A stretch of DNA of 26,191 nt from a virus, in the IMG/VR virus record IMGVR_UViG_3300043399_000671, positions 1 to 26,191 of that record. One strand, 5' to 3'. Both the position numbers and the translations under genes were made by a program. The notes under the pieces were generated by a model, which saw only the letters and a program-made list of their open reading frames with translations, made no database searches and was not told where the DNA came from. Positions 6,191-12,899 of the stretch are shown piece after piece. Every line of letters starts with the position of its first letter. The stretch's first letter is position 1.

Positions 6191-6442
6191 TCACGGGTTA
6201 AACTTTTTAAAGTCCTTAACACGCTGGGACCTTACGTTCTTGTCCCTTACTTCCCGCGCCCAACTGTCAGGTGTGTATCCAAGTTCATAAGCATGTTTGG
6301 GTGCAAGCGCAAACTCATCAAACCTATCCATTTCAAGCAGCTTAAAACGCCGCTGGGCTTCTTGGCACCAATCAACAAAATTAACGCTCTTATTGGTATA
6401 CACAAGATTCTTCTGTGTAAGTGTTACCGTATCCTTAACCAT
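6191..6442 (-). CDS. Hypothetical protein, 83 aa
   Basis: No family is recognised. The protein is charged and helical, with NFVDWCQEAQRRFKLLEMDR in the middle and a basic C-terminus (RDKNVRSQRVKDFKKFNP). AAAGGAG lies about 9 nt upstream of the ATG, and the gene starts 2 nt after the previous stop, so it is co-translated with the OB-like gene. Confidence 0.68.
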   Translation of the reverse strand: MVKDTVTLTQKNLVYTNKSVNFVDWCQEAQRRFKLLEMDRFDEFALAPKHAYELGYTPDSWAREVRDKNVRSQRVKDFKKFNP

Positions 6443-6444
6443 TA

Positions 6445-7185
6445 TTAAATCTCCTTTACGTAGTTGAGTTGCGTAACAGCAACGTTAGTATCACGGTCAG
6501 CATAGTGGGCCTTAACCTTACCCTTAATCGTCACGCGGTCACCCACGGTGTAGTTCTTCTTGGACCACCAACTAAACAGGTTGCCCTTACTACGCACATC
6601 AACGCGGTACATACCAAAGTTGTTATTGTAACGGACGGTCAGCACCTCAGCGTCCGGCACCATCACGTTATCCTTAACCTTACCAACATGCACGGAGTTG
6701 GACTGCATCTTAATGTCGTTTACAGCATCCTTAGCAAGGGCACGTTCCGCGCTTGCAATAAGGCTGGAGATCACGCTCACATCGTAAACAGTTTCAATCT
6801 GCTCCTTGTTAGCAAGCGCAATTGCAGTCTGTTCAAAATCGTTGGCAGCACCACTCAGCATCTTAAGCAGGTTAGTCTTCCAATATTCGCGGGCAGCATT
6901 GCCGCGCTCGATATCCTCTTCACCCCATGCCTTAGCCCCAGTGGCAAGCATGTTACGCACCATCACCTTGTTAGCTTCCTTGTCGAGCACGGATTGGTGG
7001 AGCGCCTCGTCCCACTTAAAAGTAGCCTCCTTAACGTACCCGCCGTTAATACGGTTAGCACAAGCGGCAGCAGCCCAAACGTCCTCAGCCTTATACATAA
7101 AAACAGCCTTCGCCTTCGCGCCGCTATACGGTTTGGAAAAGTTGGGGAGCGGACGGGGAGCGTAAGTCCTGCGGTAATATGCCAT
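6445..7185 (-). CDS. Phage protein with C-terminal OB-like domain, 246 aa
   Basis: The first 165 residues look helical and rich in Ala/Lys/Glu. The last 75 or so (from about 173) form a beta-strand pattern typical of OB folds: an MYRVDVRSKGNLFSWWSKK stretch, then VGDRVTIKGKVKAHYADRD and VTQLNYV. Many phages carry proteins of this shape, and a role in nucleic-acid binding is plausible but not shown. AAGGAG stands before the ATG. It is the first gene after promoter P3. Base composition looks richer in GC than the fibre genes. Confidence 0.7.
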   Translation of the reverse strand: MAYYRRTYAPRPLPNFSKPYSGAKAKAVFMYKAEDVWAAAACANRINGGYVKEATFKWDEALHQSVLDKEANKVMVRNMLATGAKAWGEEDIERGNAAREYWKTNLLKMLSGAANDFEQTAIALANKEQIETVYDVSVISSLIASAERALAKDAVNDIKMQSNSVHVGKVKDNVMVPDAEVLTVRYNNNFGMYRVDVRSKGNLFSWWSKKNYTVGDRVTIKGKVKAHYADRDTNVAVTQLNYVKEI

Positions 7186-7218
7186 GCGCTAAACTCCTTG
7201 CTTTGTTGCTATATTCGT

Positions 7219-7246
7219 ATAATACAGCCAAATAGGATAACGTCAA
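7219..7246 (-). promoter_or_regulatory. Host-type early promoter P3
   Basis: On the minus strand, TTGACG (7246-7241), a 16-nt spacer and TATTAT (7224-7219) followed by ACG. It drives the three genes 7185-5941. Confidence 0.85.
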
Positions 7247-7292
7247 CCGTTTTCTGCCCTATTTTTAGGGGAAAAATGAAAAAAATTAGGTG

Positions 7293-7345
7293 CTAAGTGC
7301 TTGATTTTGTTACAGAAAAATTCTGCAATGATTTCAAACACTTAG
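7293..7345 (-). repeat. 25-bp imperfect inverted repeat at the end of the cREC gene
   Basis: Arms 7293-7317 and 7321-7345 match at 19 of 25 positions around an AAA spacer. The minus-strand arm begins CTAAGTGTTTGAA and contains the stop codon of the cREC gene. On the minus strand the hairpin is followed by CACCTAATTTTTTTC, so it may act as a terminator. The arm motif recurs twice at 9158-9210. Confidence 0.65.
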
Positions 7346-7659
7346 CTTTCGTAGCCAAAATGCTTAATTGCTGCATCCATTTTGGCGCGGATATTGCCCG
7401 CCCCAATAGGGTTTTGGCTGTGGACAAAGTAGTCAAAGTTTTTAGGGAATTTGAGCCCCTCGTCCAACATATGCTCGATCAGCCAATCCACAAACGCAGC
7501 CCCAGTTGGACCATTACCGAGGTCATGGTCAAAACTGATATAAACGGGAAGTCCCATTTGAGAAACTTCCCAACATGCCTCTTCATAATCCCGCGCAATA
7601 AACCACTCGTCCTCACGCACAGGGAAACGCTCATCATCGAGGAAAAGTCGCCAGGTCAT
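7342..7659 (-). CDS. cREC-type receiver (cyclic-phosphate processing receiver domain)
   Basis: This 105-residue protein has the layout of the cREC family, a divergent receiver fold linked by comparative genomics to RNA 2',3'-cyclic-phosphate end processing. LFLDDER (Asp8, Asp9, Glu10) forms the acidic pocket, ISFDHDLGNG (Asp44, His45, Asp46) lies in the middle, and FVHSQNPIGAGNI (His80, Ser81, Asn83) near the C-terminus. These are the three usual motifs, in order and almost the whole protein. The unlinked 3'-phosphatase at 4761 fits the same RNA-repair theme. It is the last gene of the 8488-7342 unit and its stop codon lies in an inverted repeat. Confidence 0.82.
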   Translation of the reverse strand: MTWRLFLDDERFPVREDEWFIARDYEEACWEVSQMGLPVYISFDHDLGNGPTGAAFVDWLIEHMLDEGLKFPKNFDYFVHSQNPIGAGNIRAKMDAAIKHFGYES

Positions 7660-7871
7660 TAGTCACCCCATTCCTTGTGGTCATTGCAGAGTTCCTGATA
7701 ATAGTACCCTGACTTATATGCTTCGTATTCCTCTGTGCCTTCCTTGGCAACACGGCGAGGTCCATCCCCTGTCCCGCGATCATAATAGTGAGGGTCAAAA
7801 GGGCGGCGGTAATAAGAATCGGCACTGCCGCGATCATAAGGTCCACCATGTCGTTCGCTATACTTTCCCAT
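7659..7871 (-). CDS. Small conserved phage protein (GGPYDRGSADSYY motif), 70 aa
   Basis: The N-terminal part HGGPYDRGSADSYYRRPFDPHY is a pattern I know from small proteins of many T4-like and other phages. The C-terminal half (EEYEAYKSGYYY) resembles the short helical segment of ribosome modulation factor-like proteins, but no function is established. ATG at 7871 overlaps the previous stop as TAATG and has GGAGG 9 nt upstream. The downstream cREC stop and this gene are 1 nt apart or overlapping. Confidence 0.78.
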   Translation of the reverse strand: MGKYSERHGGPYDRGSADSYYRRPFDPHYYDRGTGDGPRRVAKEGTEEYEAYKSGYYYQELCNDHKEWGD

Positions 7872-8077
7872 TACCACTTGCCTCCAGTACCGTTAAAATC
7901 AATAAAGGTTTCGTCTTCGTCGTCCTCATCTTCATGTTCGAGGAATTCGTTTGCTTCCATCATGTCTCGGACCTCGTCCTCGCTCATGTACTTTACACAA
8001 GCCATAATGACCATATCCTTGTCGAGGAGACCTTCCTCAACCATTTCAAGAAGCTTATTGGTATATTCACGAGACAT
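7871..8077 (-). CDS. Small acidic phage protein, 68 aa
   Basis: The pattern MSREYTNKLLEMVEEGLLDK followed by ACVKYMSEDEVRDMMEANEF is a small helical protein seen in T4-like phages, of unknown role. The tail is very acidic (EHEDEDDEDE). The start at 8077 has GGAG 7 nt upstream; a longer frame would read through the previous gene. It is coupled at both ends in the P4 operon. Confidence 0.75.
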   Translation of the reverse strand: MSREYTNKLLEMVEEGLLDKDMVIMACVKYMSEDEVRDMMEANEFLEHEDEDDEDETFIDFNGTGGKW

Positions 8078-8081
8078 TAAA

Positions 8082-8246
8082 TTACTCCAGGTTAAGAAAT
8101 TTACGGGCCTGAGGAACAGCCTGTTTCCATAGTTCCGCAGGAAGATTTTCACCATGCTTGTCTTTTACAAGTGCCATCTTTTCTGCTGCAAACTGCCGGG
8201 CGAGAGGCTCAACCATTTGTTCAAGTTGTTCTTTAAAGTTTATCAT
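8082..8246 (-). CDS. Small hypothetical protein, 54 aa
   Basis: A short helical protein (MINFKEQLEQMVEPLARQFA at the start, then KMALVKDKHGENLPAELWKQ). The reading frame fills the gap between its neighbours exactly: its ATG overlaps the previous stop as ATGA, and it ends 4 nt before the next ATG, whose Shine-Dalgarno lies in its last codons. No family recognised. Confidence 0.72.
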   Translation of the reverse strand: MINFKEQLEQMVEPLARQFAAEKMALVKDKHGENLPAELWKQAVPQARKFLNLE

Positions 8247-8488
8247 CGCCAACCATCCCTTCCAGTATCATAAGCGCCTTCGGCGCGCAATCTATCGTTT
8301 TCCCAACTTGCTCCATCAACCTCGGGAACATAGGTCACTCTTTTGCCACGCACCATGATGCCAACAAAAGTGTTCTTAATAGAAATTCCATAGAGTTCCA
8401 TGTGCCACTCTAGTTCGGGCTTATCCAGCTTGAGACGCAATATTTTGGTCTTGCCCCAGTAAAACCCAATCCCAAAAATGCGCTTCAT
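8243..8488 (-). CDS. Hypothetical early protein, 81 aa
   Basis: No family is recognised. The first half is beta-like and basic (MKRIFGIGFYWGKTKILRLK), the second half charged (EVDGASWENDRLRAEGAYDT). ATG at 8488 has AAGGAG 6 nt upstream. It is the first gene behind P4 and overlaps the next ATG by 4 nt. Confidence 0.7.
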   Translation of the reverse strand: MKRIFGIGFYWGKTKILRLKLDKPELEWHMELYGISIKNTFVGIMVRGKRVTYVPEVDGASWENDRLRAEGAYDTGRDGWR

Positions 8489-8511
8489 GTTCAACTCCTT
8501 GTTATGTACGT

Positions 8512-8539
8512 ATAATAGCGTCTTTTGGTACTACGTCAA
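8512..8539 (-). promoter_or_regulatory. Host-type early promoter P4
   Basis: On the minus strand, TTGACG (8539-8534), a 16-nt spacer and TATTAT (8517-8512) followed by ACG. The T-run of the preceding terminator directly adjoins GGTTGACG and may serve as an UP element. Confidence 0.85.
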
Positions 8540-8540
8540 C

Positions 8541-8582
8541 CAAAAAGATAGCCCTGCTAAGTTCTTGACCTAACAGGGCTAT
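8541..8582 (-). terminator. Rho-independent terminator after the basic-tail gene
   Basis: On the minus strand, a 9-bp perfect stem ATAGCCCTG/CAGGGCTAT (8582-8574 with 8556-8548), extendable by wobble pairs, is followed by CTTTTTGG. It separates the single-gene P5 unit from P4. Confidence 0.85.
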
Positions 8583-8587
8583 TTGGG

Positions 8588-9037
8588 TTAGGCTACAGCA
8601 GCGAGCTTAGCAGCCTTTTCAGCAGCCCGCTTTTCACGCTTACGAGCAGCGTCCTTAATACGCTTCAACGCGAGCTTAGCAGCAGGGCTAAGCGGACCCT
8701 CAGTAACTTCAACAACGGGTTCCTCAACCACAGGCTTAGCAACCTTCTTTACAACCTTTGGCTTAGCAGCAACAGCTTTTTCAATCTTGGCGCGAACCGC
8801 TTTAACCTGCTTAGAGCCAATCTGGGCAGCAAGCTGCGGATGGTTAACCTCAAGCCAATCCAGCGCCTGGACCTTATTCATCGGCGCAGTATCAAAAAGC
8901 ACAACTTCTACGTGCCCACCACGGGTCAAACGCTTAGCGCGGTTTTCAGCACCACCGTTAGCAACACGAAGCTTCATAGCATCGCGCTCACGGATACGGG
9001 ACACACCAACAACGGTAAAAAGCTTGGACTTAGTCAT
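8588..9037 (-). CDS. Phage protein with Lys/Ala-rich basic tail, 149 aa
   Basis: The N-terminal 80 residues (KLFTVVGVSRIRERDAMKLR, RLTRGGHVEVVLFDT, then NKVQALDWLEVNHPQL) look like a small alpha/beta domain. The rest is a low-complexity Lys/Ala/Val tail ending in RKREKRAAEKAAKLAAVA, reminiscent of histone-like tails. DNA or RNA binding is plausible from charge alone; no family is named with confidence. The start at 9037 has AGGAG about 8 nt upstream. It is alone between promoter P5 and a strong terminator, suggesting high early expression. Confidence 0.72.
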   Translation of the reverse strand: MTKSKLFTVVGVSRIRERDAMKLRVANGGAENRAKRLTRGGHVEVVLFDTAPMNKVQALDWLEVNHPQLAAQIGSKQVKAVRAKIEKAVAAKPKVVKKVAKPVVEEPVVEVTEGPLSPAAKLALKRIKDAARKREKRAAEKAAKLAAVA

Positions 9038-9089
9038 ACTGTAATCTCCTAATTGTGTGGGGAACAATTCCCCTCAACTCACATTATGG

Positions 9090-9117
9090 ATAATAACACC
9101 TGTGTCCGTTACGTCAA
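9090..9117 (-). promoter_or_regulatory. Host-type early promoter P5
   Basis: On the minus strand, TTGACG (9117-9112), a 16-nt spacer and TATTAT (9095-9090). Several T-runs lie upstream of the -35 (9118-9156), as expected of an UP element. Confidence 0.85.
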
Positions 9118-9157
9118 CCAAAAAAACGCAAAAAAGTGTCAAAAAAGACAAAAAAGA

Positions 9158-9210
9158 TTCTGTAATGAATTCAAGCACTTAGGAAAAGTACAATGAATTC
9201 AAACACTTAG
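9158..9210 (-). repeat. Two tandem copies of the CTAAGTG-TTGAATTCATT motif
   Basis: On the minus strand, copies at 9210-9189 (CTAAGTGTTTGAATTCATTG) and 9182-9158 (CTAAGTGCTTGAATTCATTA). The first copy contains the stop codon of the 9539-9207 gene. The same motif forms the inverted repeat at 7293-7345. Each has the palindromic core TGAATTCA or a variant. Followed by long T-runs, then P5. Confidence 0.65.
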
Positions 9211-9539
9211 TTGGTTTGGGTTTCAACTGCAACCGGAGGTGTAGTTCCCCCTGTTTTACGCATAAAGTCCAAGAGTTGCTTTTCGTATGCCCCAATAAAG
9301 TAGTTCATCAATTGGCTCCAATCCGTATTTTCGTTCATGGAATTTTTGACTACTTTTTGTCCATCAATGTCGATGATGATTTGATTTTCTTCATCACGCT
9401 TCTTTAACCCAACGCTAAAACCGACTACTTCATCGTAGCGCACATTCTTTGGATCAGTCATATAACCCTTAATGTGCGTCTTAGTTGGGTCACGTGGTTT
9501 GGCTAGGTACTTGGCAAATAGATAACGATGCTTCTTCAT
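9207..9539 (-). CDS. Hypothetical protein downstream of clamp loader, 110 aa
   Basis: No family is recognised. It begins KKHRYLFAKYLAKPRDPTKT, has a beta segment (QIIIDIDGQKVVKNS) and a helix (DWSQLMNYFIGAYEKQLLDF), and ends in a Thr/Pro-rich tail. In T4 the gene after gp44 is the large clamp-loader subunit gp62, but this protein is too short and shows no visible likeness. ATG at 9539 overlaps the clamp-loader stop region by 1 nt (GAGTAATATG spacing); the in-frame TTG at 9551 is less likely. Its stop lies within the repeat at 9189-9210. Last gene of the 13823-9207 operon. Confidence 0.68.
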   Translation of the reverse strand: MKKHRYLFAKYLAKPRDPTKTHIKGYMTDPKNVRYDEVVGFSVGLKKRDEENQIIIDIDGQKVVKNSMNENTDWSQLMNYFIGAYEKQLLDFMRKTGGTTPPVAVETQTN

Positions 9540-9540
9540 A

Positions 9541-10467
9541 TTACTCTTCAATAGTTGTTAATTCGACTAGCGTAGCTGCAAGATTAATCTCAGTGTCTGC
9601 AACTAGCGAATGATTTACAAGACCATCCCTGATCTTCACAATAGCTACATCTTGTCCTTCTGGCGTCTTTGCCCATAGATGCAAGTTGTCATACATCCAA
9701 CGGAACATTTCTTCCATTTCATCTGGTCGTACATTAGCACAAGCAAGCTTACGTGCTTCTGCAATCTTACCAGCCTTAAACAGATCAACCATCTTAATAC
9801 GATAGTCAACTGTATTAGCACTAGCTTCCTTTGGATTAGTAAGCTTTCCACCAACGCTTGCCATCTGCAAGTTGTTAATACACTTACGTAGATCTGGATA
9901 CGCCGCTGTTACATAAACGTCTAGTGTATCTAGATCAAACTCAACTCCCTCTGTTACAAGGATAGTAGCGCAACGTGCAGTAAACTCTGTGTGGTCAATC
10001 TTCTCTACATGGAAACCTTGGCTACGTGAATGGATTGCAGGGATGATCTTGTTTGGGTAGTTGCAAGTAAGAATGAAACGAACACTGTCGCTGTATTGTT
10101 CCATTAAGTTGCGTAGTGCTGGCTGCACGGAGTTAACGTTTAGATAATCCGCCTCATCAATTAGCACTACCTTAAATGGACCAAACGGAACAGTTTGACA
10201 AAAGTTGATTAGCTTATCAACCCATTCAATCTTGCGACCTTCCTTAGAACCGTTAGCTTCCAAAACGTCATATTTTTCAACGCCAATTTCATTAATCAAA
10301 ATCTTTGCAAGTGTAGTTTTGCCAACCCCTGGAGATCCGCTTAATAGAATATGCGGAATTGACTTTTCCTTAATCCATTGTTCAACTTGCGACTTTTGAT
10401 CTTGATCACGCCAAACGTAATCATCAATTGTTTTTGGCCTATACGATTCTACCCAAAGCTGCTTCAT
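9541..10467 (-). CDS. 44: Sliding clamp loader small subunit (gp44-like AAA+ ATPase)
   Basis: This 308-residue protein is the clamp-loader ATPase of the T4 gp44/RFC small-subunit type, which opens the sliding clamp and loads it on primer-template DNA. Walker A GSPGVGKT is at residues 44-51, Walker B VVLIDEAD at 100-107, sensor 1 TCN at 134-136, and the SRx arginine finger at 147-149 (HSRSQGF). The N-terminal WVESYRPKTIDDYV is typical of the family. Length matches T4 gp44 (319). GAGG stands before the ATG. It lies near the end of a coupled operon containing a co-chaperonin and MazG. Confidence 0.95.
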   Translation of the reverse strand: MKQLWVESYRPKTIDDYVWRDQDQKSQVEQWIKEKSIPHILLSGSPGVGKTTLAKILINEIGVEKYDVLEANGSKEGRKIEWVDKLINFCQTVPFGPFKVVLIDEADYLNVNSVQPALRNLMEQYSDSVRFILTCNYPNKIIPAIHSRSQGFHVEKIDHTEFTARCATILVTEGVEFDLDTLDVYVTAAYPDLRKCINNLQMASVGGKLTNPKEASANTVDYRIKMVDLFKAGKIAEARKLACANVRPDEMEEMFRWMYDNLHLWAKTPEGQDVAIVKIRDGLVNHSLVADTEINLAATLVELTTIEE

Positions 10468-10476
10468 GTATTCCTC

Positions 10477-10638
10477 TTAATAGCGTTGCCCTAAGCTTAC
10501 ACTCTGCTCACGCTGTAAAGCAATAACTTGATCGGATAACTCAGCAATACGCTTGTATGCTTTGTTTAACTCTGCTTGCAAGTCTGCGACATTCCTTCTT
10601 AGAATATCTAGTTCTGTCATTATTTCTTGTTGGGTCAT
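10477..10638 (-). CDS. Small coiled-coil protein, 53 aa
   Basis: A 53-residue helical protein with a heptad pattern through most of its length (MTELDILRRN, VADLQAELNKAYKRIAELSD, QVIALQREQS). It overlaps the co-chaperonin stop as ATGA and ends 9 nt before the clamp-loader ATG. This places it firmly in the operon. Function unknown; it may oligomerise or bind a neighbouring product. Confidence 0.72.
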   Translation of the reverse strand: MTQQEIMTELDILRRNVADLQAELNKAYKRIAELSDQVIALQREQSVSLGQRY

Positions 10639-10982
10639 GATGCGTTTACGTTCTCATCAACCCCTGGATGGTCATCACTAACAAGCAATACATCGTTATT
10701 GTCGACACGACGAATAGTAATTGTCTTACCTTCATATGTAACATCAACGCCGCGAGTCCAACGACCATGACTTACAAGAATATATTGTCCTTCTTTTACA
10801 TCCTTTTGTTCATGCCCAACTGCATAAACGCGGCCCCAACGTGGACGAATGCCACGAACTTCGCCATTATCACCAGGTAGAATGATACCTGATCGTGTTT
10901 TACGTTCACCGAAGTTCATTTCCTCAACAAGAATATGATCTCTAACTGGAATTACTTTTCCTTCAACGTGTGTTACTGGCAT
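10635..10982 (-). CDS. GroES-like co-chaperonin (cpn10; functional analogue of T4 gp31)
   Basis: This 115-residue protein has the cpn10 layout: VIPVRDHILVEEMNFGERKT at about residues 10-29 (the strand before the mobile loop), SGIILPGDNGEV as the mobile-loop exit, GRVYAVGHEQKDVKEGQYIL as the core, then ITIRRVDNNDVLLV at the end. It would cap the host GroEL to fold phage proteins, as gp31 does for the T4 capsid protein. It is nearer in sequence to bacterial GroES than gp31 is, yet has an extra loop (RWTRGVDVTYEG) and an acidic tail. Coupled by TAATG to the upstream gene. Confidence 0.88.
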   Translation of the reverse strand: MPVTHVEGKVIPVRDHILVEEMNFGERKTRSGIILPGDNGEVRGIRPRWGRVYAVGHEQKDVKEGQYILVSHGRWTRGVDVTYEGKTITIRRVDNNDVLLVSDDHPGVDENVNAS

Positions 10983-11428
10983 TATTCAATCCTCTTTACT
11001 TTTTTCTCTGTACTTTTTGTCTTAGCAATAGCAGCAGCTAGACCACCCTTAAGCTTTGGTTCGGCTTTTGCTTCTGTTTTTGGTGCTTCTTGTGTAGCTG
11101 GTTTAATGTCATCTGGTCTAGCAATATCAGGTGTAAACTCAGATTTCTTGCTACTTGTAGGAAGCGGGTCGGTTCTACGACGACTTGGGTTGCTGCGTGT
11201 TGGAATTTCGCTTTGCTGCGGAATATTATCAGTAGCTGGTGTTGCACGAGTTTTGTAGTACTCGTCCATAATCATTTCGCGAGTCTTAACAATCTTTCCC
11301 CCTGGACCTAGCTGATCACCTCTTGCGTTAACACGCATATTACCCAAAGCTGGGACTAATTCGTTTTGTAAACGAATAGCTTCCATATCTAATTGACGAC
11401 CTTGAGCTGTTCTATAAATCTTACCCAT
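10982..11428 (-). CDS. Conserved T4-like phage protein (MGKIYRTAQGR), 148 aa
   Basis: The N-terminus MGKIYRTAQGRQLDMEAIRL, then NMRVNARGD, is a pattern I know from T4-like phages of aquatic bacteria; the role is unknown to me. The middle is low-complexity and rich in Pro/Ser/Thr/Arg, and the C-terminus is Lys/Ala-rich (KGGLAAAIAKTKSTEKKVKR). It is probably disordered apart from the first 60 residues. TAGGAG stands before the ATG. Confidence 0.75.
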   Translation of the reverse strand: MGKIYRTAQGRQLDMEAIRLQNELVPALGNMRVNARGDQLGPGGKIVKTREMIMDEYYKTRATPATDNIPQQSEIPTRSNPSRRRTDPLPTSSKKSEFTPDIARPDDIKPATQEAPKTEAKAEPKLKGGLAAAIAKTKSTEKKVKRIE

Positions 11429-11470
11429 GTAATTCTCCTAAAAGTATTTTAGTATATTTGTTGGCTAGAA

Positions 11471-12001
11471 TCAATTTACAAGTAACTCTTTAAAAAATTC
11501 TTCTAGCGGTAATTGATATTCAATACTGTTAATTCTATGTACTCCAATTTTGTAAAGTACAAAGCTTGCAGTTGAACTGCCTCTGCCTACACCCCAAACA
11601 ATGTTATTGGCGCGCATAGTGTCTACTAAGTATTTAAGGTATTGTAATAAGGGCAGTAAATCCCTAGCAGCATATTCAAGAAGTTCTTGCCCGCAACGTT
11701 GCAATTCAGTTTCGTTATTATTACATTCGTTTAGTACCCAAGCAGAAATATCAAAATTTTTGTATTCATCAGGCATACACCAATGTTGCTGATTTTGCTT
11801 GTGCCATACTTCTAGATCAATGTCAAGTATTGGTAGTTCGTTTAGTTTTGATAACTCGCTGTAATTTGCAGCAACGGCATTATTATGTTTAGTAGCATTA
11901 TCCAAATACGCATGTGACAAATCAACCGCAGGATTAATGTAGAGAAGATTTATAAGATCATTCTCACTTATAATCCTACGACTGTATTTGTCTAACAGCA
12001 T
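11471..12001 (-). CDS. DnaE-like fragment: C-family DNA polymerase palm motif without catalytic aspartates
   Basis: This is a 176-residue protein. Residues about 105-171 match the segment of bacterial DNA polymerase III alpha that precedes the active site: a helix (DLLPLLQYLKYLVDTMRANN), then IVWGVGRGSSTASFVLYKIG (GRGSS at 139-143, the phosphate-binding motif), then the SIEYQLPLEEFF element (LLFERFL in DnaE). It stops just before the place where DnaE carries its catalytic Pro-Asp-x-Asp motif, so it cannot polymerise alone. It may bind nucleotides or an end, act as a decoy, or form a complex. It is coupled by TAATG to the previous gene. Confidence 0.72.
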   Translation of the reverse strand: MLLDKYSRRIISENDLINLLYINPAVDLSHAYLDNATKHNNAVAANYSELSKLNELPILDIDLEVWHKQNQQHWCMPDEYKNFDISAWVLNECNNNETELQRCGQELLEYAARDLLPLLQYLKYLVDTMRANNIVWGVGRGSSTASFVLYKIGVHRINSIEYQLPLEEFFKELLVN

Positions 12002-12663
12002 TAAGATTTGCCGCCCTCAATTACCTTTGGTTTCCAACCCTTCTTGATTATGGGTTTATGATTGGCTGCTGCAACAGCTTCGTTTGCATTTGTAACAGGA
12101 GTTTGTTCCCAGTCCAATCCGTATGTTTTCCATTCATCAACATCGCGAATAATTTCGTGCTTCTTCTTTCCTTGAATCCAAATATCAGTTGATCCGGCAT
12201 CACTTCTCATAAACCATGCTGGTTCACCAGTAAACTTGCGTACAGGATTATCAATTAACCAAGGAACTTCCTTCATCAAATGTGCATCAAAATAGAATTC
12301 AACACCTTCAGAAATACGACTGCTAATACTAATACCATCGAACGATAAACGATCTTCTACAATACACATCATCTTGCTAAGTGTTGCAATTGCAATTGTA
12401 CTGTCGATGGCTTCATCTGGTAAAGTAATCTTATGACATAGAATCTTATCGTGTAACTTGCTAAATGTACCTTCTTCAACGTGCATAAACAATGCTTCTT
12501 GATAAGCTACTTCAATTAGGAACTTGCATCTATCAAATGCAATTTGCTCTTGATCTGGATCATTTGCTTCACCGTTAAACTCAACCTTAATTTCCCATTC
12601 ATTTGGAATTAGAATGTTGTCCAACAGCATCATTCCGTGCCAACCAGTTTTCCATGTAAACAT
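12001..12663 (-). CDS. Conserved T4-like phage protein, 220 aa
   Basis: I do not know a function. The first part (MFTWKTGWHGMMLLDNILIP, then WEIKVEFNGEAND) suggests strands. The middle (FDRCKFLIEVAYQEALFM) is helical. The end is basic and Ala/Lys-rich (NEAVAAANHKPIIKKGWKPK). The position in the clamp-loader operon, with 1-nt overlaps on both sides, suggests a replication-linked or late-transcription role (inference only). Confidence 0.7.
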   Translation of the reverse strand: MFTWKTGWHGMMLLDNILIPNEWEIKVEFNGEANDPDQEQIAFDRCKFLIEVAYQEALFMHVEEGTFSKLHDKILCHKITLPDEAIDSTIAIATLSKMMCIVEDRLSFDGISISSRISEGVEFYFDAHLMKEVPWLIDNPVRKFTGEPAWFMRSDAGSTDIWIQGKKKHEIIRDVDEWKTYGLDWEQTPVTNANEAVAAANHKPIIKKGWKPKVIEGGKS

Positions 12664-12899
12664 TAGTTAATATCTATCCTGTCTGCTAATTTTTTGTTTT
12701 GATCCATAAATTTTTGCTGAGCAATTTGTGCTCTGCGTTGCTGCTCATTTCTATAAGATTCAAGCAATAGTCTTAATTGGTGACTAATACTTGGATCTGG
12801 AAAGTAATAAGCCTTTTTAAGTCTATCGTATAGTTCGTTTACTTTCTTTAGTAGTTCTTCGTCACTAAGTTGAGTTAGGTCCCCTGCTAGTGGATGCAT
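12663..12899 (-). CDS. Small helical phage protein (MHPLAGDLTQLSDEEL), 78 aa
   Basis: A helical small protein with the N-terminus MHPLAGDLTQLSDEELLKKV, known to me from T4-like phages of aquatic bacteria but without assigned function. The central region (NELYDRLKKAYYFPDPSISH) and the Gln/Arg-rich segment (YRNEQQRRAQIAQQ) look coiled-coil. Start 12899 has AGGGA 7 nt upstream. It overlaps the zinc-ribbon gene by 35 bp, in a different frame. Confidence 0.75.
   Translation of the reverse strand: MHPLAGDLTQLSDEELLKKVNELYDRLKKAYYFPDPSISHQLRLLLESYRNEQQRRAQIAQQKFMDQNKKLADRIDIN

Noticed and set aside
7247-7290. CCCTA-TTTT-TAGGG hairpin upstream of P3 as a terminator
   Set aside because: The stem has only 5 bp and lacks a T-run on the minus strand; the longer inverted repeat at 7293-7345 is a better candidate.
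6469-7296. A 275-codon plus-strand frame opposite the OB-like gene
   Set aside because: The product is a low-likelihood sequence, it has no ribosome-binding site, and the opposite strand has a well-organised operon with promoter and couplings. It is an antisense shadow.
7634-7849. A hydrophobic 71-codon minus-strand frame overlapping the GGPYDRG gene
   Set aside because: It is in another frame of a gene with a known conserved pattern and perfect couplings, so it is a shadow despite its hydrophobic look.
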